Assembly (NCBI GenBank): GCA_013400975.1
Contig: WBMZ01003468.1
Span: forward strand, 186,001 to 250,000
DNA length: 64,000 nucleotides
Direction: 5' to 3'
DNA from: Atrichornis clamosus
Taxonomy: Eukaryota > Chordata > Aves > Passeriformes > Menuridae
This document shows positions 43,500 to 57,423 of this stretch, one piece after another (positions within the stretch are counted from its first letter, which is position 1; the number at the start of each line of letters is the position of its first letter). The notes beneath the pieces were generated by a model that did no database searches, was not told the DNA's origin, and saw only the letters and a list, made by a program, of their open reading frames with translations. A program made the position numbers and the translations under genes.

Positions 43500-46400
43500 T
43501 AGAGACTCTTATGATCTGAAAGACAAATGAGACCTACACAAAGGGAAAATGCTTGAGTGAAGCAGAAGTACGACTGCCTGCAGGTAACAGAGGATAATTC
43601 AAGAGAGTTGCATAGCCAGTGTAAGTTCCTGACAAAGGGTACAGGTCATTCAATACCTCTAAAGATTATTGGAGTGATACTAAGGCTGTTTCACAAATAA
43701 TCTGATTAACACCAGCTTCTGAAGAAGGCTCAGACTCAAAAAGGACTTTAAGAAAAGAAACTAGAAAAACAGAATTACCATCAAAGGAAATGATCAGGAA
43801 GGATGAAAGGGAATGGAAGGCACATGGAAGAACCCTGAAAACAGCTGCTAGTCTTCTTCCTTTTTATCAGCTTTCAGGTGGAAATATCTGCAGATACCAG
43901 AACTCAGTTCCAAACAGCAACCATAACAGGAACAGAGCCATTACTCAAGGAACCTGAACACCTCCATCACCCTGGGCAACTGATAATCAAATGTAAGTAA
44001 TGTCCCTGAAGGAAAGCCACAGCAAAAGAGTTCAATACATTTCTGAATATTGATTCCTTCCAGAAACCAGAGCAATCCAGATAGGACTAAAAGAAAACGG
44101 AACATCAGTCTTTAGTGTAAAATCAGTTACAATCCAATTAAGCATCTACCAGAAAGCCAACATAAACACTCACATTCAGCAACAAAAGAGAAAACAAAAC
44201 CATGTAGTAATAGTCCTCTAAAATTTAACACCAGAAGATGAAGAGACCTCGCCTGTTTCACAGCCATAGACAGATGATTAAAACATAAAACACACATGTC
44301 AGAATAAAACTGTTAAATCATTTTACAAGGAGGAATTCTAAGGTTTATTTCCACTATTTTCTTGGCAACTAGCTAATTACCTGCTTATATCTTCTTAAGA
44401 TGAGGAGGAAGCTGAAAAGAGGCCATTAATAAATCAGATGTTCCCCAGCAGCCCCAAGCCTTTAAACACAGTGGACAGCAGTTTTTACTACGGGAGAGTA
44501 TAGCCAAGCTCATAACAACATTACTCAAAAAGTCCAAACAGCCCTTCAGCCGCCAGTCTTCTCAAGTGTTTGTGGGGAAAAAGTCCATTAAGAAAACTCT
44601 AGAATATACACACATGGAAGAAAGTGCAGAAATGAAGCACAACAGAGCGCAAAGGCTAATGTCAGGCAACTGCAGCAAGGATTCTGCAGTGGAGACACGG
44701 CTTCGGAGCAGTACCACCCAGCACAATTTATGATTGCAGAGAGAAAAAAAATGTTGCCCATGGCCCCATGGATACCAGTGACCATTCCTAGGGGCATGAT
44801 CATGGCTTTGCCATGAGCAACAAATACCTGCAGGTATAGCCAGGCTGGGGTGGTTGGAGTCAGAGCTGTGTGAGATCCTCCCAGGAACTGTTTCATGGCT
44901 GGACACGGCAACATGGAGAAAGATCAGCATATCAAGGAAAGGAAATGACCAAGAACAGTTTTCAAACAATACTCTAAAATGTGAAGACTCATATCTTCAG
45001 TGGACAGAATCACCCGATCAAAGCCAAAGATCTGAAGTAAAAGTTCAGGTTTCAGTCATAATATGTAATTCAAATTAACATGAAGAAGCCAGAAAAAACA
45101 AACACAACCACACCACTTCACCCAACATAACAGGAACGAGCAACTAACTGCATCAACACCAAATCCAGCAAGAATGCAGACTGTCATTCAGGAAGACATA
45201 GGTAAATGAACTAATTCAGAAAATTTTATGTATTCTTCTGCGGTTGATAAATGCTCAGGAGAGTATTTGCAGAAAAGTATGACAAGAGAAAAGAAAGTGG
45301 CAGAATAAACACAAAGAAGTACAGCTATCTCCGGCACAGGGAGAAGACAATCACCAGCATGCCCTTCTCAGCACTCCAGATAGATGGTCCAGAACAGCTG
45401 AGGCTGGAAGGACAGACAAGTGCCCTAACAGCCATCTCAGGATAGAACTCATATGCCACAGCCCTTGAGATAACCACCAGCAAGGTTTCAAAAGGGGTTT
45501 ATTTACAGGAGACAACCATTCAGATCAGAAGCTCTCACACAGTTGCAGCCCCACCAGGACCATGAAGAACTAGAACATTAGAAGACACTGCTTGTCCTCT
45601 GTAATTCCAACTGTTACTACAGAAGTAGAAGGAATTTTTCTGGCACTTGCCAAACGCAGCCAAGAGCTGCTGCAAAGGCAGTTGTGCAGCTACAGTGACC
45701 TAAGGTGGACAGAGCCAACCACCAGTGCCAGTGGAGCTGTCACTGGAAGACAAGAGGCCTTGGAAAAAGTGAATAAGGCTACTGAAGGCAGTGCCATAGG
45801 AAAGATCAGGCAACAGAAAGGCTTGAATGGGTAAAGGATCACAGAGCAGAGAAACATAAGGAAGAGGGGGGGAGGGTAGTGGAAAGCATGACAGGAGAAG
45901 AGATGGAAGAGAAAAGAGAAGGATGATGCGGGAAGAGGCACATCAGCACGTGTCACTGAAAAAGGTCTAGAACTCAACAACTGCCACAGCAAATGTCACC
46001 CAACCAGTAACACCAGCCCCCTCCCAGCACAACACCCAGCAACCTGCAGAAGGCAGCCTTCATCTTAGCATTTTGGTGCCAAGGAGCTGAGTGCAACACA
46101 GTTGTTTGGCAAGCACTGAGCCTTCAAATTCCACATGATTGAATGTGTTTCCCCTAATAAAACATATTTATTAGCACACTGCTATTTTTAAATCTGATTT
46201 TTAGAAACTGTGTCATCCAAGAGGTACATTGCAGGGTGGAGGGATGGAAAGGCAGAGAGGGGGAATAGAGGCCCTCTGAGTCTTGCTCACTGAGACAAAG
46301 CTATTGGGAAGGCAGCACTAAGAGAGCAGCAGATACGGAGCAGGCACCAGAATTATGACTGATGATGTTAGTGGGGATGCTGGTTACGCAGGAGTGTGCA

Positions 46401-46750
46401 AGAGGGCCACATGGCTCTATTAGATATCCAGAGGTCCTGAAACACAGCTGGGTCAAGCATGAGTTAAGTGCCAGGTGAAGGCAAAACCTAACACTAAAAT
46501 TCCTGCAAAGCTGGGCATGGTCCGTGAGTTAATGTTTGTGAAGTGCCATGGAACCTCTACATTTTTCAGACACCTAACGATATTGAGACACAGAAAGAAA
46601 GCTAAACAAAGAGCTTCATTCACTCCAGCTCCATTAAAAACACGGAGAACAAAATCAGTTCCAGACATGTGGGAAAGAACCAACAATTGCTAGCAAAAAC
46701 AGTAATACCAGCATTAGTTTTCCAAGAGAAAGAAAAAACTATGATGGAGT
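43500..46750. other. Block with strong A-over-T skew on the plus strand
   Basis: For about 3 kb the plus strand has roughly two to three times as many A as T in most 60-base lines (for example about 34 A to 9 T at 43741-43800). Its neighbours lack this. The block holds a GA-rich run at 45860-45920 and an open frame at 45623-45834 behind an acceptor-like site. An ancient retroelement read in the sense direction would give this skew, but I find no reverse transcriptase, gag or LTR motif. Confidence 0.45.
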
Positions 46751-49084
46751 AAAAAAATAATCACATGAATCCCAGAAGAAGATGTTTTCAACAATTTGAG
46801 TACCATTTAAAAATAATTACTAAAAGAAGTCAAAATTAGTTTACTGAATTTAAAACGTACATGTCTGAATGATTAACACTGTCTCAAGGATATGCTTGTA
46901 TAAATGGTCAATAATAACAGATTATATAATGAGTACACGGTAATTAAGAAATATAGATAGCAATAACTTAATGAGGACATCATATCTTCCCCTAAGGAAG
47001 GACACTAGCACGGATATATCCATCTGCTCTCTTCATACCTAGAGTCTTGTCCTGGTAGCACACTCCTCACACACTTCAGCTCATACTATTTTGTGAGAAG
47101 CATTGGTCAATGCAGTAAATGTCCTTGCACTTTTATGTTGACTTATAAAAAATAAGAGAGTAGTTCACTGACATCTGATCTAGTAAAAAGAGTTTTGTAC
47201 TTAGCCATCCCACTTATTTCATCCCAGTCTGGCAAAGCTAACTGAGAATCTCTTCTCTACTGTTAAGTGATCTTACTGCCCTGTCAAACTGCTCACTCCC
47301 CACTCTCCCCCACACTTGGGAAAAGTCTTGCTCGTAGCCAGAAAAAGCAGTAATAATCCATCATCATATACACAGAGCAGCTTCTCAATTCCCTGTTTTC
47401 TTCTACTTTACCTTCTCAGCAACCACTCAGTTTCCCTTCTTAGAGAAACCTGTCTCTCATTCCTCTTGCTGAAATGGCACCCTGAACTTCAAACACAACT
47501 GCCTATACTGCCAACATTTTTTTTCTGGCATCTCCTAAAGCGATCAGGGCTTTTGAGGGCACAGCACTTCCCAAGTCAGCCTCTTGCACAGATTTGATGA
47601 ATAAAGTATGCCAAATATTTGTTCCTGTCAAATATATCATACAAATATTGCTCTGACAGTGTTTTTATGAGTAGCACAGGAACATATTTGGAAACAAACA
47701 AATCTTATCCTTGGGACCAGAGACAAGGATATTAAGGAAAGAACATTTTGGTGTATGTGAGTGTATGTTTTCCTACTTACTGCCCAGTAGGGAGGAAGGT
47801 GAATTGCTACTTACTTTCACAGACTGCAGTAAGATTTCCGATTCACCCTGCCAGGCTCAGACAGTATTATCACCTGCATAAATTAAGGTACCCTAGCAAG
47901 GGGTTTTGCAAAAAAAATTACAGTAATGGCTTTATCAAAGCATGAAAACATAAATGTGCCCTCATTTATGAGGAGGACACAAATGATTGGAGTATGAATA
48001 CATCGTTTAGGGTAATTTGCAAAACAAGAGGACATGTGCTGTAGGCACTTTTGTTGGTAGGTGAAAAATAGTCACAAGAGAGAAAAAAAAAAAGCCCCAC
48101 TGAATTTCTTCCCTCCTGGCCATTGTCCTCCTTCCCTTTTCTTATTTGACATTTAACTGATACCTTTTTTTTTCCCCCCAATGAAAATCTGGACACTATT
48201 TCTATGAATCTCGAGGGTTTGTATAAGGTCCACTATAGCAACTACGACCTCAGTCTGGGTTCTCCCAGCTTGCCCTTTGAATCACTTCAAACCAGCTCCA
48301 CAAAGACTGTCTATAAAGCCTCTCAAATAAGCACAACTGCAACAAGGATTTTCATGGTAAGAGCAGTCCTTTCTCTAAGTATCTCTCTCTGCTGTGGTGC
48401 AGTTTTGCCCATGATCCTCCCAGCTTAAAGCCAGAGTCAGGACAATATAACCTGCACAAATACACCTGTTCACTCTGCTTTTTCCTGCTGATAGAGAAAT
48501 AACAAGTTACATACTTTTGTAATGGGTTTTTGAAGTTTTCCACCTGTTTCTACTTTTCCAGAGGTTCTAGACCAACCAGCCCCTGAGACTTCTATCTTTA
48601 CTCTTCATTACCGGAGACTTTAAGACAGCAATGCTGTTCTCTCCAACTGCAAAGCAAAGGGAGCAAAATCTGACTATGAATTTCTAGCTTAGGATACTGT
48701 TTGACAGGGTCTATGTCTACATAAAGCAAAGACATAGGCACTGTGTTACAGGCTATTTCCAGGGAATAGTACAGACTGGTTTCAGAGGGAGATAGGATAC
48801 TGCAGGAAGAGAGATCCCACTAGCTGAGCCTCTTGAGAATGAAAAAACACTGAGGAGCATCAGCTTCACTCAAAAGTGAGGTCTGGTAACTAAAGTCTTC
48901 GCTGAAAGAAATTTCTGACAAGAGCTCAGGAAAAGGGGTGGTTATAATGTAAATGGACAGACTGACCGTGGTGATTGCCCACTCATTACTTTTGATGTCA
49001 AAGTAACCCCAACCCACAGGAGGAAGAAAGTAATTCTGCAATAGCTCCTCCCTACTGAATCGAAGTCTCATGGAGTTCACATGG
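46751..49084. other. AT-rich non-coding stretch, no gene seen
   Basis: A T/C-rich tract lies at about 48165-48180. An open frame from ATG 48204 runs 51 codons to a donor-like ATG then GTAAGA at 48356; it has no clear promoter or acceptor and is not called. No repeat was recognised. Confidence 0.45.
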
Positions 49085-49290
49085 CACAGAATAACAGACT
49101 CACAGAATGGTTTGGGTTGGGAGGGACCGCAAAGATCATCTCATTCCAACCGAACTGTCGTGGGCAGGAAATCTTTCATTGGACCAGAGCTCTGTTAAGC
49201 CTGGTCTTGAATGGTAAAAGTGTTTCAATTCATTCACTGGGGGTTCTCCTGCTGAAAATAATTCTTAGTTCAAAGAGAATCAAAAGAAAT
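49085..49290 (-). mobile_element. CR1 LINE fragment, 5'-truncated, reverse orientation
   Basis: The plus strand reads CACAGAATGGTTTGGGTTGG, then GAGGGACCGCAAAGATCATC and TCATTCCAACC, the reverse complement of the well-known avian CR1 3' region, preceded by degenerate copies of its octamer tail (ACAGAAT, CACAGAAT). The similarity continues through GGGCAGGAA and GGTCTTGAA and fades near 49290. So about 200 bases of a roughly 4.5 kb element remain, lacking both open reading frames, as is typical of dead CR1 copies. Divergence from the consensus looks considerable, indicating an old insertion. The right-hand boundary is approximate. Confidence 0.9.
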
Positions 49291-52200
49291 CTTTAGCATC
49301 ATACCCTTTCTACAAAGGATTTGCATTCTTCTTGATTTTTCCACTTTCAGTTGTCCAAGTGAAGAACTGGGTGGATAGGGGAAGTTTTTATGGTGAATAT
49401 AGGTCCCCACCTCTGGAGGCAGGATCACAAAAACATCCACTGTGGGTGGCTCCTGTGTTGCTCAGTCAACCTGACAAAGCTTGGCACTCAAAACTAAACT
49501 CTGTGGAATTTCAAGGGTTCCTCGCTTGCATCATTCACAGATCTCAGACGCAATGACTGTCAGGAAACAACCGGGAAAAGGTGGTATTTGAGGAATATAA
49601 ATGAGAGTAGACAATTCCCAGCAATGGGTTTAAAGCATAATGCACTTTCAGCAGTGATGCTGGACTACAGTTGGGAAGCACCTGGTTCTGTCCAGGTCTA
49701 TTCTCTAAAGGCCAGCACCAACATCAATCGTCGCTGGAAGACACAGTGTTTAAGCAAGAAGACTGTGCCACTGTCTATGTGCAGGTCTTTGTCACTGACA
49801 CATGGAAACTATCCAGTCGCTTTCTTAACGTATGCCTGAGCCTCACCAGAGCCTTTATAAGAAGACGAATTTTGTGACTAAGATTGTTACAGGAGCCAAG
49901 TGCCTATTTCTTTCCTTTGGGCACCAAAACTTAGTAAGAAATTATTCCCATTTTGGTACTTTTAATTGATAGTCCCAGAAAACTGCAGAGTATTTAACTG
50001 AGATTTCCTGAAGCAGAAAAGCTGCTTTTTGCCCTTTTGGGGCAGTTCCTGCACAGCAGGATGGGTGAGGCTGAGAGACAGAGCATTTTGAGTGCCCGTT
50101 TCACAAGGACTCTTTGCCATTCTGCCCAGTCGTTTGTTCTTTCACAGTTATTGGCATTCAAACCAGAAGTGAGGACTGTAATGAGCCTCCATATTGTGTA
50201 GTTCTTGAATATTTCAAAGGAGTTTAGCCTGAGCTAAAAGCTGGCAAGTTGGAAACCATTCAGACATCTTACTGTGATGGTCAGTAAGAGGAAACCAAGT
50301 TTCAGCCTACCTCCTGCCTTAAGTAAACAAGATACATGTGTAGCCCTGTCAGAATCAACTAGTCAAGAACAAGTTTCAAGCACATTTAAAACTGAATCTA
50401 TACTGAACCTGACTTGAAAGAGCAGTATATTGTTGGTAAGCGTGTATGAAATTCATTTCTCATTTACAGAACGAAAAAACAAAGATCAATTCTGAAGCTT
50501 GCAGGTCATCTTAGCACTTGAGCCTTCTAGATGTAGGAAAGGGTTTGCTAAGAAAGGAAAACATGCTGGGGATTTGATCTATATTCCACAAGGTCTTTGC
50601 AGTCATATAAAATGACCCAGACGTATTGCAACTTCAAAAGACACACATAGTTAATACTGATTTTATCAAATATCATAATACTACACAGCATAGCATTGCT
50701 TTTGAAAGTATTTGCATAATGAATAACGTCAAGCTGTGTAAACCTTTAAATTTTTGGTTTCTCATCTAGATAGCTTTTAAACAAAGTCAGAAGCAAAGCT
50801 ATATGTTTATTTTGCTTTTTTTTTTAACTTTTAAGCAGAAATAAGATTTGCTGTTTTTCAAGCATTTGTGGTCCCTCCTTCATTTTGAGCAAGGAGAAAT
50901 GGTCCTGACATATTACATATGACATATGACATAATGGATTTTTGGAAGAATCTTTTGCTGATTAACCATGCAGTGAAATGAAATGCTTAATAGAAAACAC
51001 TTGGCACAAGCTCCCTGATCAAAATGTCACCTTGAAAATGGCTCGTAAGTCATTTGTCACTGTAGAGTTTACCCACATTGCACAATACTGGCACCCCATA
51101 CTAACACACTGCAACCGTGAGTAGACAGCCTGGGGTGATGAGGAAATTACAGGTGTTACCTTTCTGGTTATCCACAGATAATTAGCAGCTCCCATAGGTT
51201 GCAATGATCTAGGAAATACGATGTCAAAGGCAATCCTTGTGCAAGTACTGACTCTGACAGTGCTTCACTATCTTTGGCCAAGGTTAAATTTGGGTCACTG
51301 TACATGTGAACATATGGAATCACGCATATGATGCCAAACAAGCTTCGTCCAGTGTTTGACCTTTAAAGAGAATGTTTTTCTTGCAGTATCTAGAAATTAT
51401 TTGTAAAAACTGGCATCCGAGGTGTGAACACAGTTGAGAAGTTATAAACAGAGCCAGGTATTTTCATCTGCTCTGCTGCTATGAAGTTGTCTGGGCCCTG
51501 ATATTTTAGATAGAACAAGCTTCAGCTGAGAAATGACATCAACATTAGTCCACACAGTGCCCCTTCTGATTGCAGGCAAAATGAAGATTCCTCAGACAGG
51601 CGACTCAATGCTCTTGTAAAGGGTAAAAGTCAAATTCTGCCCTTTTGAAGAAAAATGTTGGTAGCTGCCTGCCTGCTTTGAAAATTGCCATACACTCTCT
51701 GCAGATATGGCTGAGAACAAATATGGTTAGTGTTTTACCCCTACACGTCCTTGCTTATTATTTTTATGTCATTCAGATTACCTCAGCATTATCGTGCATT
51801 TGAGAAGCTATTTATTTCCCCTGCTTTTTAGGAAATGATGCAAGTACCTGGAAGACATGAAACATTTGGGTAGAAATGACACAGTTTCAATTCTTTATCC
51901 CGTATTTGTGGCATATGCAATAGAAATCAATCCATCACAATGTTCCCTAATTCCCATATTCTCATCCCATATGCCGTAAATGCAGCCCCCACCATAAAAC
52001 ACTGAACTGCAAGTGTAGTGGTACCTGGCATTTTGTACCATTTTCATTCTGCAGGATTTCACACTTCCTTTCTTTCTGACTGTGCTCTTTGTAGCCCATC
52101 TCTAGATGTCTACCTTCAGTTTGTATCATGTAGCTTCAATTCCCTTTAAAAAGTCAGCCTTATTTGTCCCATCAAGGGAACTGCGACACTTCTTAGCCCA

Positions 52201-53815
52201 CAGTGACAAAACCAAATGCTGTGCAGCACTTTGTGTTGGAAGAATCATGCACCAAAAGCAGAATTTACTGCATAGCCTGAACTGTACACCACATTGCAAC
52301 GCAGAAGGATTCTTGCATGGCTTCTTGTAGTAAAACCAAAGACCATATTTCTATTTGTATGAGTGGCCTGGTTCCCTAACCAATATTAATGAGCATAGTT
52401 TTTATTTTTTAAAGTGAGATTTTTATACCTAAAAACTGAGAACCCCTGGTGCTACCACATCTGTCAAAATGCATCTTTACCTTCCTAGGCATCCCTGCAT
52501 TCGCAGTTTGAGCCAGATCATTTGGATGGTACTTTATGGAGCTTTCTTCTACCTACCGTACCTGGGAACAAAGGGACGAGACACACTAACACCAGGTCCA
52601 TGATTGATTTAATAAGGCCTGAGTGGTTTTTTTCCTCTCTCCCTGAACAGCCTGTGGTACAGAAGGGAAAAAACAAAATACTTTCATCATCACAGTACAA
52701 ACATTAACCTTTAGGTAATGAGTACCATAATTCAGGCCATTCAGTTCAGTTCAGAAAAATCACATGGAGACATGAAGAGAAGGATACTAATGAGTAGGCC
52801 TGATGTATCTACACGTCACTGGTAAACATGGGCATGCTGTGGTGGATCCGTCACACCTTCATCAATGGCGCTTGTGCTACACAGACGGTTAGGAACATCC
52901 TCACTCTTACCAGTCTAAGAGTGTTTCTGTGTTGTGTGTAACCCAACAAAAAATCGATCCAAAGCCATGAAGGGGCACAATCTCTCAGCAGAAATGTGGT
53001 AGCAACAGGAAATGTCCATCACTGGCACACAAACGTGGATATAACACATAGATGCCCTCACCTACACTGCTCCCTTACTGCCAATGAGCAGAAGGCATCT
53101 TCCCCCACCATCTGTGCCTCCTTCTCCTACCTGTGAAAGAAAGACGAGCATATTCCTCACAAATAGTACATATCAATGACTTTGCTTCTTTCAGTGAACT
53201 TTAAGTCTAAAGTGGAGAAAACTTACATATTTGCATGTGCCATAATCCAGTGAATCTTCAAAGGATTTGTGGATTTCCAGATAGAGGACATGCCAGATTA
53301 TAGACTCCAACCAGCATCTTTGTGAGAAAATTGTGTTATTGAAGTCCACTCACAAAATACAAGGGACATCATCTTATGTCCCTGCAGCTGATTTTGGAAG
53401 GCTGCTCTGGAACCTTCCTCCTCCACTGGCCACCAAAGCCTCCTTTCCTCTGCTGCATTCCCAGAATGCTCGTGTGCTAACACTGTCCTCTAGGTTTAAC
53501 TAATCACTTTTCCCTGCAGCAGCCTTCCCCTCTGGGGTACTCAGCGTACACCGTGTCACTGCTCAGCTGCGCTTTGCTAGACTAAACACACAGGGCTCTT
53601 TCAGTCTCCTCTCTCCATGTCTGCTTCGAGCTGACACTCCTTCTCCTGTTGCACAACACACTTCCAGTCCTGTACAGCAGAAAATTTCAATTGCTCCAGT
53701 TTTAACGTGTGGGAAGTGCTGAGCACTCATAGTTTCTTGGTTTTGTTTAAAAAAAAAATCACTACCTCTAGACAGTGCATTTATGAAACAGGCTGTTATC
53801 AAGTTATGCATATAA
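49291..53815. other. AT-rich non-coding stretch, no gene seen
   Basis: The stretch contains a short ACATATGAC-type tandem run at 50907-50934 and a T run at about 50818-50826. Frames are all below 85 codons and show no family likeness. No splice pair better than background and no dispersed repeat were recognised. Confidence 0.5.
50907..50934. repeat. Short 9-base tandem repeat
   Basis: ACATATTAC, ATATGACATATGAC and ATAAT make about three imperfect 9-base units. Minor simple-sequence expansion. Confidence 0.7.
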
Positions 53816-53865
53816 AATAACCTAACCTAAAAAATAGCTTCTATGGATCATTTGATTCTATGATG
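53816..53865 (+). mobile_element. Possible CR1 3' end, very decayed
   Basis: AACCTAACCTAAAAAATAGC then TTCTATGG and GATTCTATGATG resembles the last bases of a CR1 in sense orientation, where CCAACCTAAACC is followed by ATTCTATG octamers. Only the tail-like part is visible and nothing upstream confirms it. Confidence 0.3.
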
Positions 53866-56800
53866 AAATGTAAAGCATTTGCTACTTTGGAATAGAAGCT
53901 AATATTCACCATAAGCTTTTTGATTAAGATTTCTGATTAAGACTGTGTTTTAATGTCTAATACAGCAAAATCCAGTGTTCATATTGTGTTGCGTCTGTAC
54001 ACCAAAGCTTGTCTCACACAAGCTGTGCAATTCATTGATTTTATTTTTGTGTATCTAGAATATGTCATGTCACTGTCTAGAAGTAAAAAACTAAAAAAGA
54101 CCAAGGGCATAGCTTACAACTCCACTTTTTCTGCCATTGCCTTGAAATGCATATTAGGTTTAATGTGCAAGGGATGATGATACAGAATATAACTCACTTT
54201 TTCTGTCAGTGTAAGTAGTATATTGGTCTGGTTAAAAAGACAGCATAGGAAGTCCTTTGCTCCAGCACAGCTGTGAAATACACAGGATAATGCCACATGT
54301 GATACACAAATCCCTAAAGAAAGACTTTCTGCATTCCTTTTAAAGTTTATTTAAGCTTATTTCCTTCAAAGATTTTTCTTCTTTCAGAAGAAGGTCAAGA
54401 CAGCTCTCCTATACATCTCCCTGAGCAGCAAAGGAGATGGAACATCTACAAAGCGCCTGTATTGCTTAGATGAACTCAAAAACTGGTTCTGTGGCCCAGA
54501 GCTGTTGCCATCTTTGCCACCCCTGGCAGAGGACAGCATACTATTTCTTACTCAAGTTCAGAGTAGTCCCTGGCTTACATGTATGCTGCTGTTTCTTTTT
54601 CCTGTTCTACTCATCTCCCAGTTGTCTGGCAATCCTGTCTGAAAGGAGAAAGTGCTCCTGTGGGTGATCCAAGGCACCTGAACTGGAGCTGGTGCCACTG
54701 ACATGTTTCCAACTTCCTTCACCAAGAGACTTGAGTTCTTTTCAAGTGACTACTCATCCCCAAGACATCAGCGGAATGCATCAGTTTAATACCACCTCTG
54801 AGCATGTGTCAACCCAAACAGAACCTCAATGTGACACAGTGTTATTTTGTATCAGCTGCTCTTCGGTATCTGTCTCTGTGTACCCTGTGGTAGAGATGAG
54901 GCTGATTAACTCTTCTGCAAAAGATGCTGGGAGATAAGGCCAGTCCCCATGGCTTGAGTGAGGGACCTCACAGGAGCAGCTCTGTGTGTGGAAGCTCCAA
55001 AGCTGTAAGTGATTTCTGCCCATGGATGAACACACCAACCTCCCGCTGAGACCCACAGGGAGTCTGGAGAACTTGTCTGAGGGCAAAACTCAATCCTACC
55101 CTTATAGCTCAAATTAAAGATAATAAAAATCCCCTCCACACATGGTCACATGACATGCAGCTAATGTTGCATGATGGAATAGTACAGCTCCCTCCATTTC
55201 CTTGGCCTTCTTGCCAGGAAAGCAACAAAATTAATATTTAGCTTCATGTAGTGCTTTTTGTCCTATTTTTAAATCCGAAATAAACCCTACCAGGAAAAAG
55301 CATTTCAGGAACCTCAGTTTCAGGAACCACAGAATCTATTCACTGGCCGACCCTCAGTTACAAGCATGTTTGGTCAGAGACGTGCCCTGGGCTCCTCTTC
55401 TGGCAGGCAGTCTCAACACGTTTTGTCCTCAAAACACGTACACTTTAATGAGAACCCAAAAGCAATGCTAATACAGGCAAAAATGATTAACCACAGTTGT
55501 AATATTCTGTCTCATCTACTGGCTGCAGCACACAAGCTGACACATGCCTGTGCTACCCCTGAAAAGGAAAGCAGCGCGCTGCCTGGCCTGCCTGAACTGC
55601 CGCTGCTGCTCGCCCGTGCAGCATCATCGTTCCCTGCTCCCCAGGAAATACCAATGGCAAATACCTGGCAGCAACCAATGCACAGCACAACTGTGTGAGC
55701 TTACCATAGCTAACCCTGCACACAGAAATGAGAAGGACAAAACACTGCAATGTTTCTTCCTGTCCTTCCTCAATAGCACATGGACTCTGTAACCCAAATT
55801 TTCCCAATCAAGCCTTAATAACAACATAGTTACTACAGTAGATATTTTCATAGCATATCATCTCCTCTTTAAAAAAACAAGCAAACAAAAAAAAAAATAC
55901 TGTCAAAAGAGTTCATCCTGAAAAAATAAACTCCTGTAATTCACACAGAGTGAATTCCACTGTGAAAACATTCCTGTTCTCTTCAGGAATGCAAAACTGT
56001 TTAACTCCATCTACACACTGAGCTCCACAGCCTGGAAAAGACCCGGCTGGCTCTTATATTTGCAAGCCAAGCTGAACGTCCCACCAGCCTCAAAAAAGGC
56101 CACAGAGAAAAGAGAAGCGCTATGGAGAGATGAAGCTCTCCTTTGCTCTCTGAACCTCTGAAGCATTTTTTAACCATGCATGCTGCATTACACAGGTTTT
56201 ACTTGCCTGGTCTGCAAAGAAAACTCCACAAAGACAAAGGCAAAAAGTGCAGCAAATGCTGAGTGGGAGAATCTGGGAAATTGCTGTGAGTAACTTCACA
56301 AAATCTTGTTGATATTGTGAAGCTGTCACGTCAACAAAGTATCAGCAAGTGCCTCTACTGATAGCAGAAAGCAGGGTGTGCAAGCTGAGCTCAGACCAAC
56401 AACGCTCCCTGTCAGTCTGTCCTTCTGTGGCCAACACATGCTGGAGCAGGAGGGCTACCAGGACAAGGTACTGGAAGAGGTGTGATTCCTTTCCATAGAA
56501 ATTAGAGAGGGAAGGTAGTTCTTGGCGGCACATGGCCAGTGCAGTCCCCACTCAGTGACAATATTTCATTTTGCAAAAAAATATGGTTTCTACATGTTGA
56601 CAAGAACAAAACCAATCTGAAAATAAGACAATAATCTTCACCTTTCTATATGTTGTGCACACACAGATAGCTGTGTACGTGTATGTATACATACATATAC
56701 ATGGTTCTAAATAATAAAGAGTGCGTAACTGGCACATCAGTGTACATACGTAAACCATGCAAGTATGTCAAGAAAAAATGAGCACTTGGCTGGAATATTC

Positions 56801-57423
56801 TATACCACCACAGGCAGTCAAACGCATGTTTTCTAACAAAAAAGTTTCTGTAAAACACCATGGAAATATGTGGATAAATCTTACTTGATTTCAGAAAGCC
56901 TGGATGTACATACAACGGAAATTATCTCATATTTAATGCAAACAATTAGTCACTAAATTTATTTTCATTGTTTTACACTGATTCCACACTGTATAAGTTT
57001 TTCTGTTATGAGGAATTCTACATCTAAGTACTGTATCCACCTGCAGTTACAGGAGGATGTTCCTCATCCTTTCACAAATCTTGGGGAGCTAAAATCTCTC
57101 TTGCATCAGAAAACATCCATTCTATTTCTTTAAGTCTATTTTTTTCATTGTATTCATTCAGAAGAATGAATGTAGAAAGCATTCAACAAATAATGCTAAC
57201 AGGAAAATTTTATTACAAAAATGCAAAGACATGGGGTTTTTACAGATAGGTAGATATGCATGCATACGTATCTGGAGATATATATGTGCTTAGGCTATCA
57301 CTGATCTTCACTAAGCAAGGATTTAACAAAATTTTCCTATGGCAGGATCTTGTTACTATTTTAAAATCATAAATATGTGCAGAGGCGGTTACAGACCCTT
57401 TAATTTATTCTGCATGCACTTAC
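53866..57423. other. Non-coding stretch, no gene seen
   Basis: A 15-base tandem duplication lies at 55303-55332. An 83-codon frame follows an acceptor-like TTTTTCTTCTTTCAG at 54389 and ends at a stop at about 54640, with a hydrophobic run (LTCMLLFLFPVLLIS) near its end; no donor or partner exon is evident. A TATG/CATA-rich simple stretch is at 56670-56705. Confidence 0.45.
55303..55332. repeat. 15-base tandem duplication
   Basis: TTTCAGGAACCTCAG is followed at once by TTTCAGGAACCACAG, differing at one base. Confidence 0.85.
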
